A stretch of 64,000 bases of DNA from Anaerolineaceae bacterium. Lineage in GTDB: Bacteria; Chloroflexota; Anaerolineae; Promineifilales; Promineifilaceae. The notes below the pieces were generated by a model. It saw only the letters and a list, made by a program, of their open reading frames with translations, had not been told where the DNA came from and made no database searches. Positions 35,417 through 44,373 of this stretch are shown piece after piece. Within the stretch, counting starts at the first letter, position 1. Every line of letters starts with the position of its first letter. Position numbers and translations under genes: made by a program. The stretch is taken from NCBI GenBank assembly GCA_002699125.1, contig PABI01000005.1, positions 1-64,000 of the forward strand, in the 5' to 3' direction.

Positions 35417-35497
35417 ACTGACCCGAAAGTACTGTTCTAAACAAACGTCGCTCGCTGTACACAAGATACTTGTTTAGAAAGTTTGATTCAGGTCAGT
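35417..35497. repeat. Two-part inverted repeat after the C25 gene
   Basis: Outer arms ACTGACCCGAA (35417-35427) and TTCAGGTCAGT (35487-35497) match with one mismatch; inner arms TTCTAAACAA (35435-35444) and TTGTTTAGAA (35470-35479) match exactly. No T-run follows. It is probably a mobile or REP-like element that may also protect the 3' end. Confidence 0.75.
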
Positions 35498-35537
35498 AAA
35501 TCAGGTTATTTCGTGCCGTTTGTGTAAAAATGTGAAG

Positions 35538-35571
35538 CGTGGAACGTGATTCCCTCTAATCACGTTCCACG
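35538..35571. terminator. Perfect hairpin CGTGGAACGTGATT
   Basis: CGTGGAACGTGATT (35538-35551) and its complement (35558-35571) with a 6-base loop, followed by the mildly T-rich CTCACGTTTTACC. A likely terminator for the C25 gene, or another intergenic repeat. Confidence 0.6.
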
Positions 35572-35627
35572 TCTCACGTTTTACCTTAGCATTCACCTCT
35601 TGTTTTGATGACTTACAAATTTTCACC

Positions 35628-35655
35628 CTGCACAAAGTGCCAACTCTCGTATAAT
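35628..35655 (+). promoter_or_regulatory. Promoter of the cyclase/AAA/TPR gene
   Basis: A perfect -10 TATAAT (35650-35655) with the weak -35 CTGCAC (35628-35633) at 16 bp. It gives a leader of about 65 bases ending in CAGGAG before ATG 35726. The rest of the gap 35406-35725 is taken by the two inverted repeats. Confidence 0.6.
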
Positions 35656-35725
35656 AGAGCCGAAGCAGAATCAGCAGACCAATTCTAACAACCCACAGCA
35701 CCTCTCAGGAGACCCAAAACGTCGT

Positions 35726-38700
35726 ATGGAACGGCCGATTTCCTATATTCCCATGGACCGGCGACAAGCCCTGTATCGGGGTGAGAAGCTGCCCGATCCG
35801 GCACAGGGTGCCGCTTTGTTTGCCGATATTTCCGGTTTTACCCCGCTTACCGAGCGGCTGGTGCATGATCTGGGGCCACAGCGGGGCGCGGAAGAAGTAA
35901 CCAAGCATTTGAATCGCGTGTACGATGGGCTGGTTGATGAGCTGCAGCGTTACGGCGGCAGCGTGATCAGCTTTAGCGGGGATGCGATTACCTGCTGGTT
36001 GGACGGTGACAATGGCTTTCGGGCCACTTCCTGTGCCCTGGCGATGCAGGCGGTGATGCAGCAGGCGCAAACCATTCAGACTCCCTCCAGTGAAATTACG
36101 TTGGCGATGAAAACGGCCGTTGTTACCGGCACCGCTCGTCGTTTTCTCATTGGGAATCCCAGCGTGCAGCTTATTGAGGTGTTGGCCGGCAAAACCCTGG
36201 ATCGCCTGGCAGAGGCCGAGCACGAAGCCCAAAAAGGGGAAGTCATTCTGGATGAGGCCACCATCGATAATTTGGGACCACGCGTAAAAATTAAAGCATG
36301 GCGGCGCGGGGCCGTTACCGGGGCGCAATTGGGTGTGGTAGACAACCTAGAGAATATGAGCATCCCCGCTTACTGGCCGCCCATTCCACCGGATGCCCTG
36401 GACGAATCGATTACGCGCCGCTGGCTGCTGCCGCCTGTTTACAAACGTTTGGTTGAAGGGGGTGGTGAGTTTTTGGCGGAGCTGCGCCCGGCCGTGGCCC
36501 TCTTTGTGCGCTTTTCTGGCATTGATTATGATGACGATGAAGAGGCCGAGACCAAGCTGGACACCTTTGTGCAAAACGTGCAGGAAATCTTGTCCCGCTA
36601 CGATAGCAACCTGCTGCAATTGACCATTGGCGACAAGGGCAGCTCTTTGTACGCGGCGTTTGGCGCGCCGTTTGCCCATGAAGACGATACCATTCGTGCC
36701 GTGAACGTTGCTTTGGAGCTGCAAGAGTTGGCGGGACGCTTGCCCTACATCTCGCCGCTGCAAATTGGCATTTGCCAGGGCCGCCTGCGTACCGGCGCCT
36801 ACGGCGGCACCACGCGCCGGACCTACGGGGCGTTGGGCGATGCGGTGAATACGGCCGCACGCCTCATGCAGGCCGCCGCCCCTGGCCAAATTCTGGTGGC
36901 CGAAGCGACCATCAAACAAACCGGTGAAAAATTTGCCAGGGAAGAATTGACCCCAATCATGGTGAAGGGCAAAGCAGACCCGGTGGCCGTGTACGCCATT
37001 TCCCGACGCCAGGCGCAATCCACCATTCGCTTGCAAGAGCCGCAATATGCCTTACCCATGGTAGGCCGTGCTGCCGAGCAAGAACTCATCCAAGAAAAAA
37101 TGGCCGAGGTGAAGGCCGGCAAAGGGCAGGTCATTACCATCAGTGGGGAGGCCGGTATTGGCAAATCCCGGCTGGTGGCCCAAATTATTCGGCTGGCGGG
37201 CGAGCAGGATTTTTTGGGCTTTGGTGGTGAATGCCAATCGTATGGCACCAATACCAGCTATTTGGTCTGGCAGCGCATCTGGCAAGATTTCTTTGGGCTG
37301 ACGTCAGAGATGCTGCCCGAAGCGCAAATTGCTCACATTGCCGAAGAGCTCCAGCGCATCAATCCAGCACTGCTGCCCCGCCTGCCGCTGTTGGGTTCCG
37401 TGCTGCGCCTGACCATCCCCGACAACGAGCTAACGCAGTCGTTTGATGCCCAGCTGCGCAAAGTGTCGCTGGAGTCGCTGCTGGTAGAATGTTTGCGGGC
37501 ACGGGCGGAGGAAACGGCCGTTTTCATAGTGCTGGAAGATTGCCACTGGCTCGATCCGCTTTCCTTTGAACTACTGGAAGCCATTGTGCGTTCCATTGCT
37601 GATCGCCCCATTCTGATTGTGCTGGCAGTGCGATCCCCGGAGATGAGCCGGGTGCAATCCGCCTCTTTCCGCCAGATGCCTAATTTTTCCGAGATCAAGC
37701 TCAATGAATTTACGCCCGAAGAGGCGGAGCATTTGATGTCGTTGAAGATGGAGCAGCTGACCCGCGCCAAAATCAAGATTCCCCGCCTGTTGCGGGATAA
37801 GATCACCGAGCGTGCTGCGGGGAACCCGTTCTACATTGAAGAGCTGCTCAATTATTTGCAGAGCCAATCCGCCATTGCCGGCCAAACGTTGCAAGATTTG
37901 GATTTACCTACCAGCCTGCACAGCCTTATTTTGAGCCGTATCGATCAACTGACCGAGAGCCAGCGGAACACGATCAAGGTTGCCAGCGTGATCGGCCGTT
38001 TGTTCCGGGCGGCGATGCTGTGGGGGGCGTATCCGCCACTGGGCCGTCCGCAGCAGGTAAAGTCGGATTTGGAAGCATTGGAACAGCTCGATTTAACACC
38101 GCAAGACACGCCAGAGCCGGAGCTAACATACCTGTTTAAAAATGTGGTGACGCAGGAGGTGGCCTATGAAAGTTTGCCGTTTGCCACTCGGGCCATGCTG
38201 CATGATTTAATTGGGCAGTACATCGAGAAAAATTACGCCCAGTCGCTGTCGCAGTATGTAGGGTTGTTGGCATATCATTACGGCCGTTCCGACAACGAAA
38301 CCAAAAAGCGCGAATACTTGCTCAAGGCGGGAGAAGCGGCTCAGGCAGAGTATGCCAATGAAGCCGCCATTGAATATTTTCAGCGGGTGCTGCCCCTGCT
38401 GCCGGAGCCGGAGCGAGCGGCCGTGATGCGCAAGCTGGGCAGCGTGCTGGAGCTGGTAGGGCAGTGGGACGAGGCCAGCGAGTTGTACGTTCAGGGGCTT
38501 CAGCTGGCACAGAAGCACAACAATCAACAAGAAGAGGCGTGGTGTGAAGCGGCTCAAGCCGAACTGCTGCGCAAACGCGGCCGTTTTGAAGAAGCCACCA
38601 AACATCTGGAAGCCGCCCGGCTAACTTTTGAGAAACTGGAAGATGAATCCGGCGTGGCCCAGGCATATCATTCTGCCGGTACGCTGGCGGCGCAGCAGGG

Positions 38701-39382
38701 CCAGTACGAAAAAGCCCGCGAGCTGTACGAACAAAGCCTGGCGCTGCGCCGGGAGCTAGATCAGCCTGCGCCGATTTCCGCCTTGTTGAGCAACCTGGCC
38801 ATCATTGCCCGTTTTCAAGGGGATTTGGCCGAATCGCGCCGGCTCAATGAAGAAGCGCTGGCAATTCGGCGGCAGGTGGGGGATCGGCGCACCATTGCCA
38901 ACTCGCTGAATAATCTGGGTAATGCGGTGCGTAATTTGGGCGATCTGGCGAAGGCGCGCGAATACTTGGAAGAAGCGCTGCAGCTTCAGCGCGAAGTCGG
39001 CGACCGTTGGGCCATCGCCAACTCATTAAACAATTTGGGTAATGTGGTGCGTGATCAATCTGATTTTGAGACGGCGCGCCAGTTTTACGTGGAAAGCCTA
39101 ACGATCAATCACGAGTTTGGCGATGGACGGGCCATTGCCTATGTGTTGGAAGATATGGCGGCACTGGCTGCGACACAAAACGAAGCCAGCCGCGCTTTGC
39201 AGTTGGTGGGTGCCGCTCAGACCTTGCGCAAAGAAATTGGCACGCCGCTTTCTGCCGTGGAGCAATCGCAGTTGGACGGCCGTTTAACGGCCGTACTCAA
39301 CCATGAAGCAGCCAATAGTTACCTGGAACAGGGCCAGCAGCGCTCTTTAGCTGAAGCCATTGAGTTTGCCTTGAGCGAATAA
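35726..39382 (+). CDS. sAC-like protein: tandem class III cyclase domains, AAA ATPase and TPRs
   Basis: A 1218-residue cytoplasmic protein. Cyclase domain 1 (about 30-190) keeps both metal Asp (FADISGF, FSGDAI). Domain 2 (about 255-420) has lost the first (FVRFSGID) but keeps the Asn/Arg set in GDAVNTAARL, which domain 1 lacks. The pair could thus form one composite active site as in mammalian soluble adenylyl cyclase. An AAA-type NTPase follows (Walker A ISGEAGIGKS at about 472, Walker B VFIVLEDCHWLD), then an arm region and about 8 TPRs from about 870 (for example IANSLNNLGNAVRNLGDLAKA). It may make cAMP or act as a signalling ATPase scaffold. ATG 35726 has AGGAGA upstream. Confidence 0.88.
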   Translation: MERPISYIPMDRRQALYRGEKLPDPAQGAALFADISGFTPLTERLVHDLGPQRGAEEVTKHLNRVYDGLVDELQRYGGSVISFSGDAITCWLDGDNGFRATSCALAMQAVMQQAQTIQTPSSEITLAMKTAVVTGTARRFLIGNPSVQLIEVLAGKTLDRLAEAEHEAQKGEVILDEATIDNLGPRVKIKAWRRGAVTGAQLGVVDNLENMSIPAYWPPIPPDALDESITRRWLLPPVYKRLVEGGGEFLAELRPAVALFVRFSGIDYDDDEEAETKLDTFVQNVQEILSRYDSNLLQLTIGDKGSSLYAAFGAPFAHEDDTIRAVNVALELQELAGRLPYISPLQIGICQGRLRTGAYGGTTRRTYGALGDAVNTAARLMQAAAPGQILVAEATIKQTGEKFAREELTPIMVKGKADPVAVYAISRRQAQSTIRLQEPQYALPMVGRAAEQELIQEKMAEVKAGKGQVITISGEAGIGKSRLVAQIIRLAGEQDFLGFGGECQSYGTNTSYLVWQRIWQDFFGLTSEMLPEAQIAHIAEELQRINPALLPRLPLLGSVLRLTIPDNELTQSFDAQLRKVSLESLLVECLRARAEETAVFIVLEDCHWLDPLSFELLEAIVRSIADRPILIVLAVRSPEMSRVQSASFRQMPNFSEIKLNEFTPEEAEHLMSLKMEQLTRAKIKIPRLLRDKITERAAGNPFYIEELLNYLQSQSAIAGQTLQDLDLPTSLHSLILSRIDQLTESQRNTIKVASVIGRLFRAAMLWGAYPPLGRPQQVKSDLEALEQLDLTPQDTPEPELTYLFKNVVTQEVAYESLPFATRAMLHDLIGQYIEKNYAQSLSQYVGLLAYHYGRSDNETKKREYLLKAGEAAQAEYANEAAIEYFQRVLPLLPEPERAAVMRKLGSVLELVGQWDEASELYVQGLQLAQKHNNQQEEAWCEAAQAELLRKRGRFEEATKHLEAARLTFEKLEDESGVAQAYHSAGTLAAQQGQYEKARELYEQSLALRRELDQPAPISALLSNLAIIARFQGDLAESRRLNEEALAIRRQVGDRRTIANSLNNLGNAVRNLGDLAKAREYLEEALQLQREVGDRWAIANSLNNLGNVVRDQSDFETARQFYVESLTINHEFGDGRAIAYVLEDMAALAATQNEASRALQLVGAAQTLRKEIGTPLSAVEQSQLDGRLTAVLNHEAANSYLEQGQQRSLAEAIEFALSE

Positions 39383-39399
39383 ACTAGGGGAAGCAGCCC

Positions 39400-39834
39400 A
39401 TGAGTGAAGAACGACAATTTTATGTGCCGCCGGGCGGTCCGCCGCGTGTGAACGCGCCCAGCCCGGAAATTTACGCGGCAATGGGGCAGGAAAACATCTT
39501 CGCCATGCTGGCCGATTTTTATGAAGCGTTGGAAGCGTCCCAGATTCGGGAGATGTTTCCCCGCGACATGGAGCGAGCGTCACGCAAGTCGGCGGCGTTT
39601 TTCGTGGGACTGCTGGGTGGTCCGCCGCTTTATCACCAAAAATACGGCAACCCGATGATGCGGGCGCGCCACACGCCGTTTCCCATCGACGAAGCGGCGC
39701 GGCAGGTGTGGCTGGCCTGTTTTGACGTGGTTTTGGCCAATGCACCGGAAAAGTACAATTTCCCTGCCGAGCATTTGCCCCAGTTTCGCGAGTTTTTGGT
39801 TGGGTTTTCCGGCTGGATGGTAAATACAGTTTGA
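39400..39834 (+). CDS. Truncated hemoglobin (globin group II type)
   Basis: A 144-residue globin. The signature around the proximal His, NPMMRARHTPFPID, is that of truncated hemoglobins; EIYAAMGQENIFAMLADFYE is helix A/B and QVWLACFDVVLA the late helix. Such proteins bind O2 or NO and often protect against NO. The gene starts 17 bp after the cyclase stop behind GGGGAAGC and is probably cotranscribed. No signal peptide. Confidence 0.88.
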   Translation: MSEERQFYVPPGGPPRVNAPSPEIYAAMGQENIFAMLADFYEALEASQIREMFPRDMERASRKSAAFFVGLLGGPPLYHQKYGNPMMRARHTPFPIDEAARQVWLACFDVVLANAPEKYNFPAEHLPQFREFLVGFSGWMVNTV

Positions 39835-39938
39835 TCTGCTGGTTTGGCTAATCAATTTCTCATTTTATCCTGTGTTTTTATCTTTTTGCAGGATTACAAT
39901 GACATCAGATTTTATTTCTGGCAAAGAAGGAAAATGTG

Positions 39939-40127
39939 ATGTCAACTGAATCTAAACCCCCAATTAAACCAAGGCGGCGCAAGCTGTTTAACAAGCGAAA
40001 TCGTTCTGCCTGGATTCTTTCGTTTATTCTCATTATTTTGATGGTGGTACGGTTAGCGGCTGGTTTTCGCCGTCCCCCCGTGGTGGAACATGCGGCAAAT
40101 CAGCCAACGGCCGTAGACACCCCATAA
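39939..40127 (+). CDS. Small single-pass membrane protein, unknown
   Basis: A 62-residue protein with a very basic N-terminus (KPRRRKLFNKRNR), one membrane segment (WILSFILIILMVVRLAAGF) and a short outside tail. ATG 39939 is chosen over GTG 39936; AAGGA sits about 8 bases upstream. I do not recognise a family. The segment 39835-39938 before it shows nothing clear. Confidence 0.55.
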   Translation: MSTESKPPIKPRRRKLFNKRNRSAWILSFILIILMVVRLAAGFRRPPVVEHAANQPTAVDTP

Positions 40128-40144
40128 CCTCCCCCAGAATCAGT

Positions 40145-40173
40145 TTGTTACCACAGGGCAAGATTGGTAAGAT
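40145..40173 (+). promoter_or_regulatory. P450 promoter predicting a leaderless transcript
   Basis: -35 TTGTTA (40145-40150), 17-bp spacer, -10 TAAGAT (40168-40173). Transcription should start about base 40180, which is the first base of the GTG start codon, and no Shine-Dalgarno is present. Confidence 0.6.
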
Positions 40174-40179
40174 GGCAGC

Positions 40180-41406
40180 GTGAAGACCCAGCCATCTGCC
40201 ACTGCCCGCTACGATTTGTTCAGCCCCACCTTTAAGGCAAATCCATTTCCCACGTTTGCCCAGATGCGGCAGGATGACCCCATTTATGCCCATCGCTCCC
40301 CCAGTGGCGGCACAATTTGGTACATTACGCGCTTTGAAGAGGTAACGGCCGTTCTCAAAGACAACGATCATTTTGTCAAAGATGTGCGCAACACCCTGCC
40401 GCCGGATGCACAAAAACCGCGCAAATCTTCCCTCAACCGGCTCATCAATGAAAACATGCTCTTTGCCGATCCGCCGGACCACACCCGGCTGCGGGCGCTG
40501 GTGAACCAGGCGTTCACGCCGCGCCGCGTGGAGCAGTTGGCCGGGCGCGTGCAGCAAATCACCGACGAACTGCTGGCTGTCATCGCCGCAGCGGATGAAG
40601 CCGACCTCATTGCCAGCTTTGCCCTGCCGATGCCGGTGCGCATCATCGCTGAACTGCTGGGTATTCCCCCGGCGGATCAGGCGCAGGTGGCCGACTGGTC
40701 GCAGGCGATCATCTCACCGGGCAGCCGGAATTTGAACTACAGTGCCCGTAAGCGCAAGGTGCGTGCCTTTGTCGATTATTTGCGGCAGATGTTTGTGCTG
40801 CGCCAGCAAGAACCGCAGGATGATTTAATTTCGGCGCTGGTGCTGGCGGAAGAGGCCGGTGAGCGGTTGAACGAGGCGGAGCTTTCCAGCATGGTGGCGC
40901 TGCTGCTGGTGACCGGGCATGAAACAACGGTTAATTTGCTGGGCAACGGGGCGCTGGCGCTGCTGAACCATCCGGAACAGCTGGCGATTTTGCGGGAGCG
41001 GCCGGCATTGTGGGAAACGGCCGTTGAAGAACTGCTCCGTTTTGATGGCCCGGTAGAAACCTCCACCACGCGCTGGGTGCGGGACGATTTTGTGTTTGAA
41101 GGGCACCAAATGCGGCGCGGCGATGTGGTGCGCGTGGTGTTGGCCTCGGCCAACCGGGACGCTAGCCAATTTGACCAGCCCAACGTTTTAGATGTGACAC
41201 GACAGGACAACCGCCATTTGGCTTTTGGCATGGGAATTCATTACTGTCTGGGTGCACCGCTGGCCCGGCTGGAGGGGCAAATTGGGCTGCAAACATTGTT
41301 CGACACCTTCCCCAAATTGTGCCTGGCTGTGCCCATCGACCAGCTGGAATGGCGCTCCGGCGTTCTTTTTCGCGGCCTCAAACAACTACCCGTCCGTCTT
41401 CATTAG
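40180..41406 (+). CDS. Cytochrome P450 monooxygenase
   Basis: A 408-residue soluble bacterial P450. The heme-thiolate motif FGMGIHYCLGAPLAR (Cys about 355), the oxygen-binding I-helix LLVTGHETTVN (about 245) and the ExxR motif EELLR (about 284) are intact, as is the DPPDHTRLRALV segment typical of CYP107-like enzymes. The substrate cannot be inferred; no ferredoxin or reductase gene is adjacent. Start is GTG 40180. Confidence 0.93.
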   Translation: MKTQPSATARYDLFSPTFKANPFPTFAQMRQDDPIYAHRSPSGGTIWYITRFEEVTAVLKDNDHFVKDVRNTLPPDAQKPRKSSLNRLINENMLFADPPDHTRLRALVNQAFTPRRVEQLAGRVQQITDELLAVIAAADEADLIASFALPMPVRIIAELLGIPPADQAQVADWSQAIISPGSRNLNYSARKRKVRAFVDYLRQMFVLRQQEPQDDLISALVLAEEAGERLNEAELSSMVALLLVTGHETTVNLLGNGALALLNHPEQLAILRERPALWETAVEELLRFDGPVETSTTRWVRDDFVFEGHQMRRGDVVRVVLASANRDASQFDQPNVLDVTRQDNRHLAFGMGIHYCLGAPLARLEGQIGLQTLFDTFPKLCLAVPIDQLEWRSGVLFRGLKQLPVRLH

Positions 41407-41412
41407 AAAATA

Positions 41413-41484
41413 GGACACAGATTCACGCAGATGAACACAGATTTGGCTCTTTATATCTGCAAAAATCTGTGTTCATCTGCGTCC
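41413..41484. repeat. ACACAGAT-family hairpin, copy A
   Basis: ACGCAGATGAACACAGATTT (41425-41444) and its exact complement (41463-41482), edged by GGACACAG and CGTCC. It lies between the convergent P450 and MEMO-like genes. Related copies at 46752, 47906, 57839. Confidence 0.85.
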
Positions 41485-41533
41485 GAAAAATTCTTCAACC
41501 GATTTTACTGATTACTGACCACTGATTGACTGC

Positions 41534-42409
41534 TTACTGATCACCGGCCAGCTGCCATTCAAACAATGCTGTGGCGACCCAGGTGGGCGGTGGTGCATTG
41601 TATAGTTGGGTGGCGTCGGAGTAGGTGAGGTCGCGGATACGGCCGTTCATCGGCCCGCGCAAGTAACGAAACACCTGCCCCGCATCTCGCGCGTCGCTTT
41701 TGGCGGTGACGCAGTGCTGGTTGTAGCCCCAATAATCGCCATCTTCTAGCAACTTGATGCCTTCTTCCAATGTTTGTCGCGCCACATCCAGACCGCCTTC
41801 CAGTGGGAAATATGATTTGTCTGGCGGATTGCCGTAGCCGATGCCGTGGTGGAACGGGTCCGCCGTGGAAACGATGACGGCGTCTTCCACTTCTCGCGCC
41901 AGTTCGTCGATGCCGGGCAGCTTGTCGGGCTGTCCTCCTGCCAGGTAGGGATAGCGTTCAATCACTTTTGGTCCTTGGATGCCGCGCCGTTTGGTTTCGG
42001 CGGCCCAAAAGTGGCGAAAGCTGATGAGGGCGTGATCGTGTTGGTATTCGGTACGGCCGTTTAGCCCATCTCCCTGAATTCCCCAAAACGGCCAGTTGGC
42101 CGGATTGTCGCCGTTGGCCACGGCGACGCGGGCGGCTTCCATCTCATCGGTGAAGGCGTGCAGCACGCTGATGACGACCACTTTGTCGGCACCGGTGTCC
42201 AGGCAAGCATGAACGGCCGCCGCTATTTGCTGGCCGCATTCCGCTACGCCGGCATGGGGAAACACCACCACGCCGCCCGCTGCCAATGTGCCGGACAAAT
42301 CCCACCGGCGCGCTTCCTCCAGCAGCCGCAGCGTACCGGCTTCACCCAGAGCCTCATGTTCGGCCCGGTACAGCTTGTGAATTTCTTCGCGTAACTGTTC
42401 TCTGTTCAT
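41534..42409 (-). CDS. Conserved hypothetical protein, possibly MEMO-like
   Basis: A 291-residue soluble protein. Conserved-looking segments are VVVFPHAGVAECGQQIAAAV near residue 47, KVVVISVLHAFTDEM, DHALISFRHFW and STADPFHHGIGYG near 182. The spaced His, Asp and Cys residues after beta-strands suggest a metal-dependent enzyme; the order loosely resembles MEMO/LigB-like dioxygenase-fold proteins, but I am not sure. The start has no ribosome site: an inverted repeat (42424-42489) ends just upstream and ATAATG overlaps the start. Stands alone. Confidence 0.5.
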   Translation of the reverse strand: MNREQLREEIHKLYRAEHEALGEAGTLRLLEEARRWDLSGTLAAGGVVVFPHAGVAECGQQIAAAVHACLDTGADKVVVISVLHAFTDEMEAARVAVANGDNPANWPFWGIQGDGLNGRTEYQHDHALISFRHFWAAETKRRGIQGPKVIERYPYLAGGQPDKLPGIDELAREVEDAVIVSTADPFHHGIGYGNPPDKSYFPLEGGLDVARQTLEEGIKLLEDGDYWGYNQHCVTAKSDARDAGQVFRYLRGPMNGRIRDLTYSDATQLYNAPPPTWVATALFEWQLAGDQ

Positions 42410-42423
42410 TATAAAAAAATTTC

Positions 42424-42489
42424 ACCGCGGAGAGCGCGGAGGACGCTGAGAAATACAAAAAACTCTGTGCTCTCCGCGTTCTCCGCAGT
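42424..42489. repeat. CGCGGAGAGCGCGGAG-type inverted repeat
   Basis: ACCGCGGAGAGCGCGGAGG is mirrored imperfectly by CTCTCCGCGTTCTCCGC, separated by about 25 bases. This is a widespread GGAG-unit intergenic repeat. Here it reaches to within 15 bp of the start codon of the minus-strand gene at 42409. Confidence 0.7.
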
Positions 42490-42534
42490 TGGTTTTTTAA
42501 CGGGTCCATTAGCCATAAGCCGGCTTCAATGTAA

Positions 42535-42560
42535 AAAACGCCGGGCTTTTCCGGCGTTTT
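42535..42560. terminator. Bidirectional terminator AAAACGCCGG/CCGGCGTTTT
   Basis: A perfect 10-bp stem (42535-42544, 42551-42560) with a 6-base loop, A-run before and T-run after. It serves the minus-strand gene at 42598. Confidence 0.9.
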
Positions 42561-42597
42561 GTCGTGTTAAAAAATGAGTTTGGTGGCGATCAGGCTC

Positions 42598-42834
42598 CTA
42601 TTCGTCATCGCTTTGCGTGGTGCGGTAGCCGATGCCGATAATGCCCATGCTAACAGCGCCAATCACGGCCACGACCATGATGATGATCAGAACCAGGCCG
42701 ATGAGAGATAGGGTAACGGCCGCACCGGTGCCATCTTCTTCCTGGGCAAAAACGGCCGTTGGCAGCAAAAACAGCAGGGCGGTAGCCAAAACAAGTGAAA
42801 AACGGGGTGAAATCAAACGACGTAGAAATTCCAT
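42598..42834 (-). CDS. Small exported membrane protein, unknown
   Basis: A 78-residue protein with a signal peptide-like start (SLVLATALLFLLPTAVFA), a short acidic stretch (QEEDGTGAA), and a second membrane segment (LIGLVLIIIMVVAVIGAVSMGIIGIG), ending in an acidic tail. ATG 42834 is listed; TTG 42840 sits at better distance from AGGAGA. No family recognised. Confidence 0.6.
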   Translation of the reverse strand: MEFLRRLISPRFSLVLATALLFLLPTAVFAQEEDGTGAAVTLSLIGLVLIIIMVVAVIGAVSMGIIGIGYRTTQSDDE

Positions 42835-42947
42835 AATCAAATCTTTTCTCCTGAAAAATAGGCGCAAATTATATCGTGCTGTGCTATTTTACACCAATGC
42901 AGGTGAGAGTTGGCAAAGTCGCGTATAATCAGCGTCCTTGCCCGATT

Positions 42948-43009
42948 AGGACTGGCAGTCCTGATTACATACAGTTAAGCAGCCGAATGAATTCAGGACT
43001 GCCAGTCCT
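42948..43009. repeat. AGGACTGGCAGTCCT inverted repeat over an MFS gene start
   Basis: AGGACTGGCAGTCCT (42948-42962) and AGGACTGCCAGTCCT (42995-43009) are complementary, and each arm is nearly self-complementary. The 32-base loop contains the ATG 42987 listed for the MFS gene, so the element lies across or just before its true start. Confidence 0.8.
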
Positions 43010-44225
43010 GGTCCAAGAAAAAGCGAGCAGCCTGTTGAGTGAAACAACCTCATCTCCCCCGAAAACAGTTACTTTAGAAGAAACGGCCGAAAAAGAGTTC
43101 AACACCGGTCAGATTTTTACCATTGCCGGGGGTCACTTTATCCATGACACTTACAGCGCCTTTGTCGCCCCGCTGCTGCCGCTGCTGCAAGAGCGGCTGG
43201 CCACCAACTACACGCTCACTGGCAGCCTGGCCATCTTTACCCAACTGCCCAGCTTGCTGAATCCGCTCATTGGTTACCTGGCGGACCGGGTAAGCCTGCG
43301 CTATTTTGTGATTCTGGCCCCGGCGATTACCGCCACGCTGCTGAGCAGCCTGGGCATTGTGAATAACTATTTTGTGGTGGCCCTGCTGCTGCTGGCCGGC
43401 GGGGTTAGCATTGCTGCCTTTCACGCCCCGGCGCCGGCGATGATTGGCCGGTTGGCGGGCAAGCGCGTGGGCACGGGGATGAGCATCTTCATGGCCAGCG
43501 GCGAGCTGGGGCGCACGCTGGGTCCGATTGTGGCCGTGGCGGGCGTCACCTGGTTTGGCCTGGAGGGGATCTGGCGGTTGATGTTTGTGGGCTGGGCGGT
43601 TACGGCCGTTCTCTACTATCGCCTCCATGATGTCTCGGCCCGAACCGATACCATGCCCGCCGGTTTGGCCGCTGCCTTGCCACAGATTCGCCGGGTGTTT
43701 CCAGTGTTGGGCTGGATCATGCTGGCCCGCACGGGGCTGGTGGTGTCGCTCACCACTTACTTGCCTCTTTACATGCGGGATGAGGTGGAAGTCAGCCTGT
43801 GGTTAGCCGCGGCGGCGCTCTCTATTTTGGAAGGGGCTGGCGTACTTGGAGCGCTCTTTTCCGGTACGGCCAGTGACCGTTTTGGCCGGCGGCGCGTGCT
43901 GGGTTTACTGATGTTTCTGTCGCCGCTGCTGGCGCTGCTGTTTGTGTATGGACCCACCTGGTTAGCGATCCCGCTGCTGCTGGCTTTAGGGTTGACGGCG
44001 ATCTCCCCCACGCCGGTGCTGCTGGCGGTGGTGCAAGATTCATTTCCGGAGCATCGCGCATTGGCTAACGGCATTTTTATCGGGCTGAATTTTTTGGTGC
44101 GTGGCTTGAATATCTGGGCCATCGGTGCCCTGGCGGATTCGTTTGGCCTGACGCTGGCTTTTGTTGTGGGTGCGGTTGCGGCATTTTTTACCTTGCCCGG
44201 CGTGTGGCTGCTGCCCCAAAAATGA
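42987..44225 (+). CDS. MFS transporter, fosmidomycin-resistance (Fsr)-like
   Basis: A protein of about 412 residues with twelve membrane segments. The first helix motif GGHFIHDTYSAFVAPLLPLL is typical of Fsr-type drug exporters; LADRVSLRY is the A-like loop after helix 2 and ASDRFGRRR the matching loop in the second half. The start is uncertain: ATG 42987 lies in an inverted repeat and has no ribosome site, and TTG 43035 would give a shorter tail. A -10-like TATAAT is at 42924-42929. Exported compound unknown. Confidence 0.8.
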   Translation: MNSGLPVLVQEKASSLLSETTSSPPKTVTLEETAEKEFNTGQIFTIAGGHFIHDTYSAFVAPLLPLLQERLATNYTLTGSLAIFTQLPSLLNPLIGYLADRVSLRYFVILAPAITATLLSSLGIVNNYFVVALLLLAGGVSIAAFHAPAPAMIGRLAGKRVGTGMSIFMASGELGRTLGPIVAVAGVTWFGLEGIWRLMFVGWAVTAVLYYRLHDVSARTDTMPAGLAAALPQIRRVFPVLGWIMLARTGLVVSLTTYLPLYMRDEVEVSLWLAAAALSILEGAGVLGALFSGTASDRFGRRRVLGLLMFLSPLLALLFVYGPTWLAIPLLLALGLTAISPTPVLLAVVQDSFPEHRALANGIFIGLNFLVRGLNIWAIGALADSFGLTLAFVVGAVAAFFTLPGVWLLPQK

Positions 44226-44306
44226 CCCTCACCCCAGCCCTCTCCCTCGCAGGGAGAGGGAGCCAGTTCTCTCCCCCTCAAAGGAGGAGAGGTAGAGAGG
44301 GGGTCA
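44226..44306. repeat. CCCTCACCCC / GGGAGAGGGAG intergenic repeat
   Basis: CCTCTCCCTCGCAGGGAGAGG is a hairpin followed by CTCTCCCCCTCAAAGGAGGAGAGG, a type common between genes in many phyla. It begins at the MFS stop codon and could act as its 3' end. Confidence 0.65.
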
Positions 44307-44373
44307 AAGCAGGATGCCGCTTCGTCCATTTTTAGGTAAACTTCGACAAATTTTGCAGAAACCCGAGGAGAAT

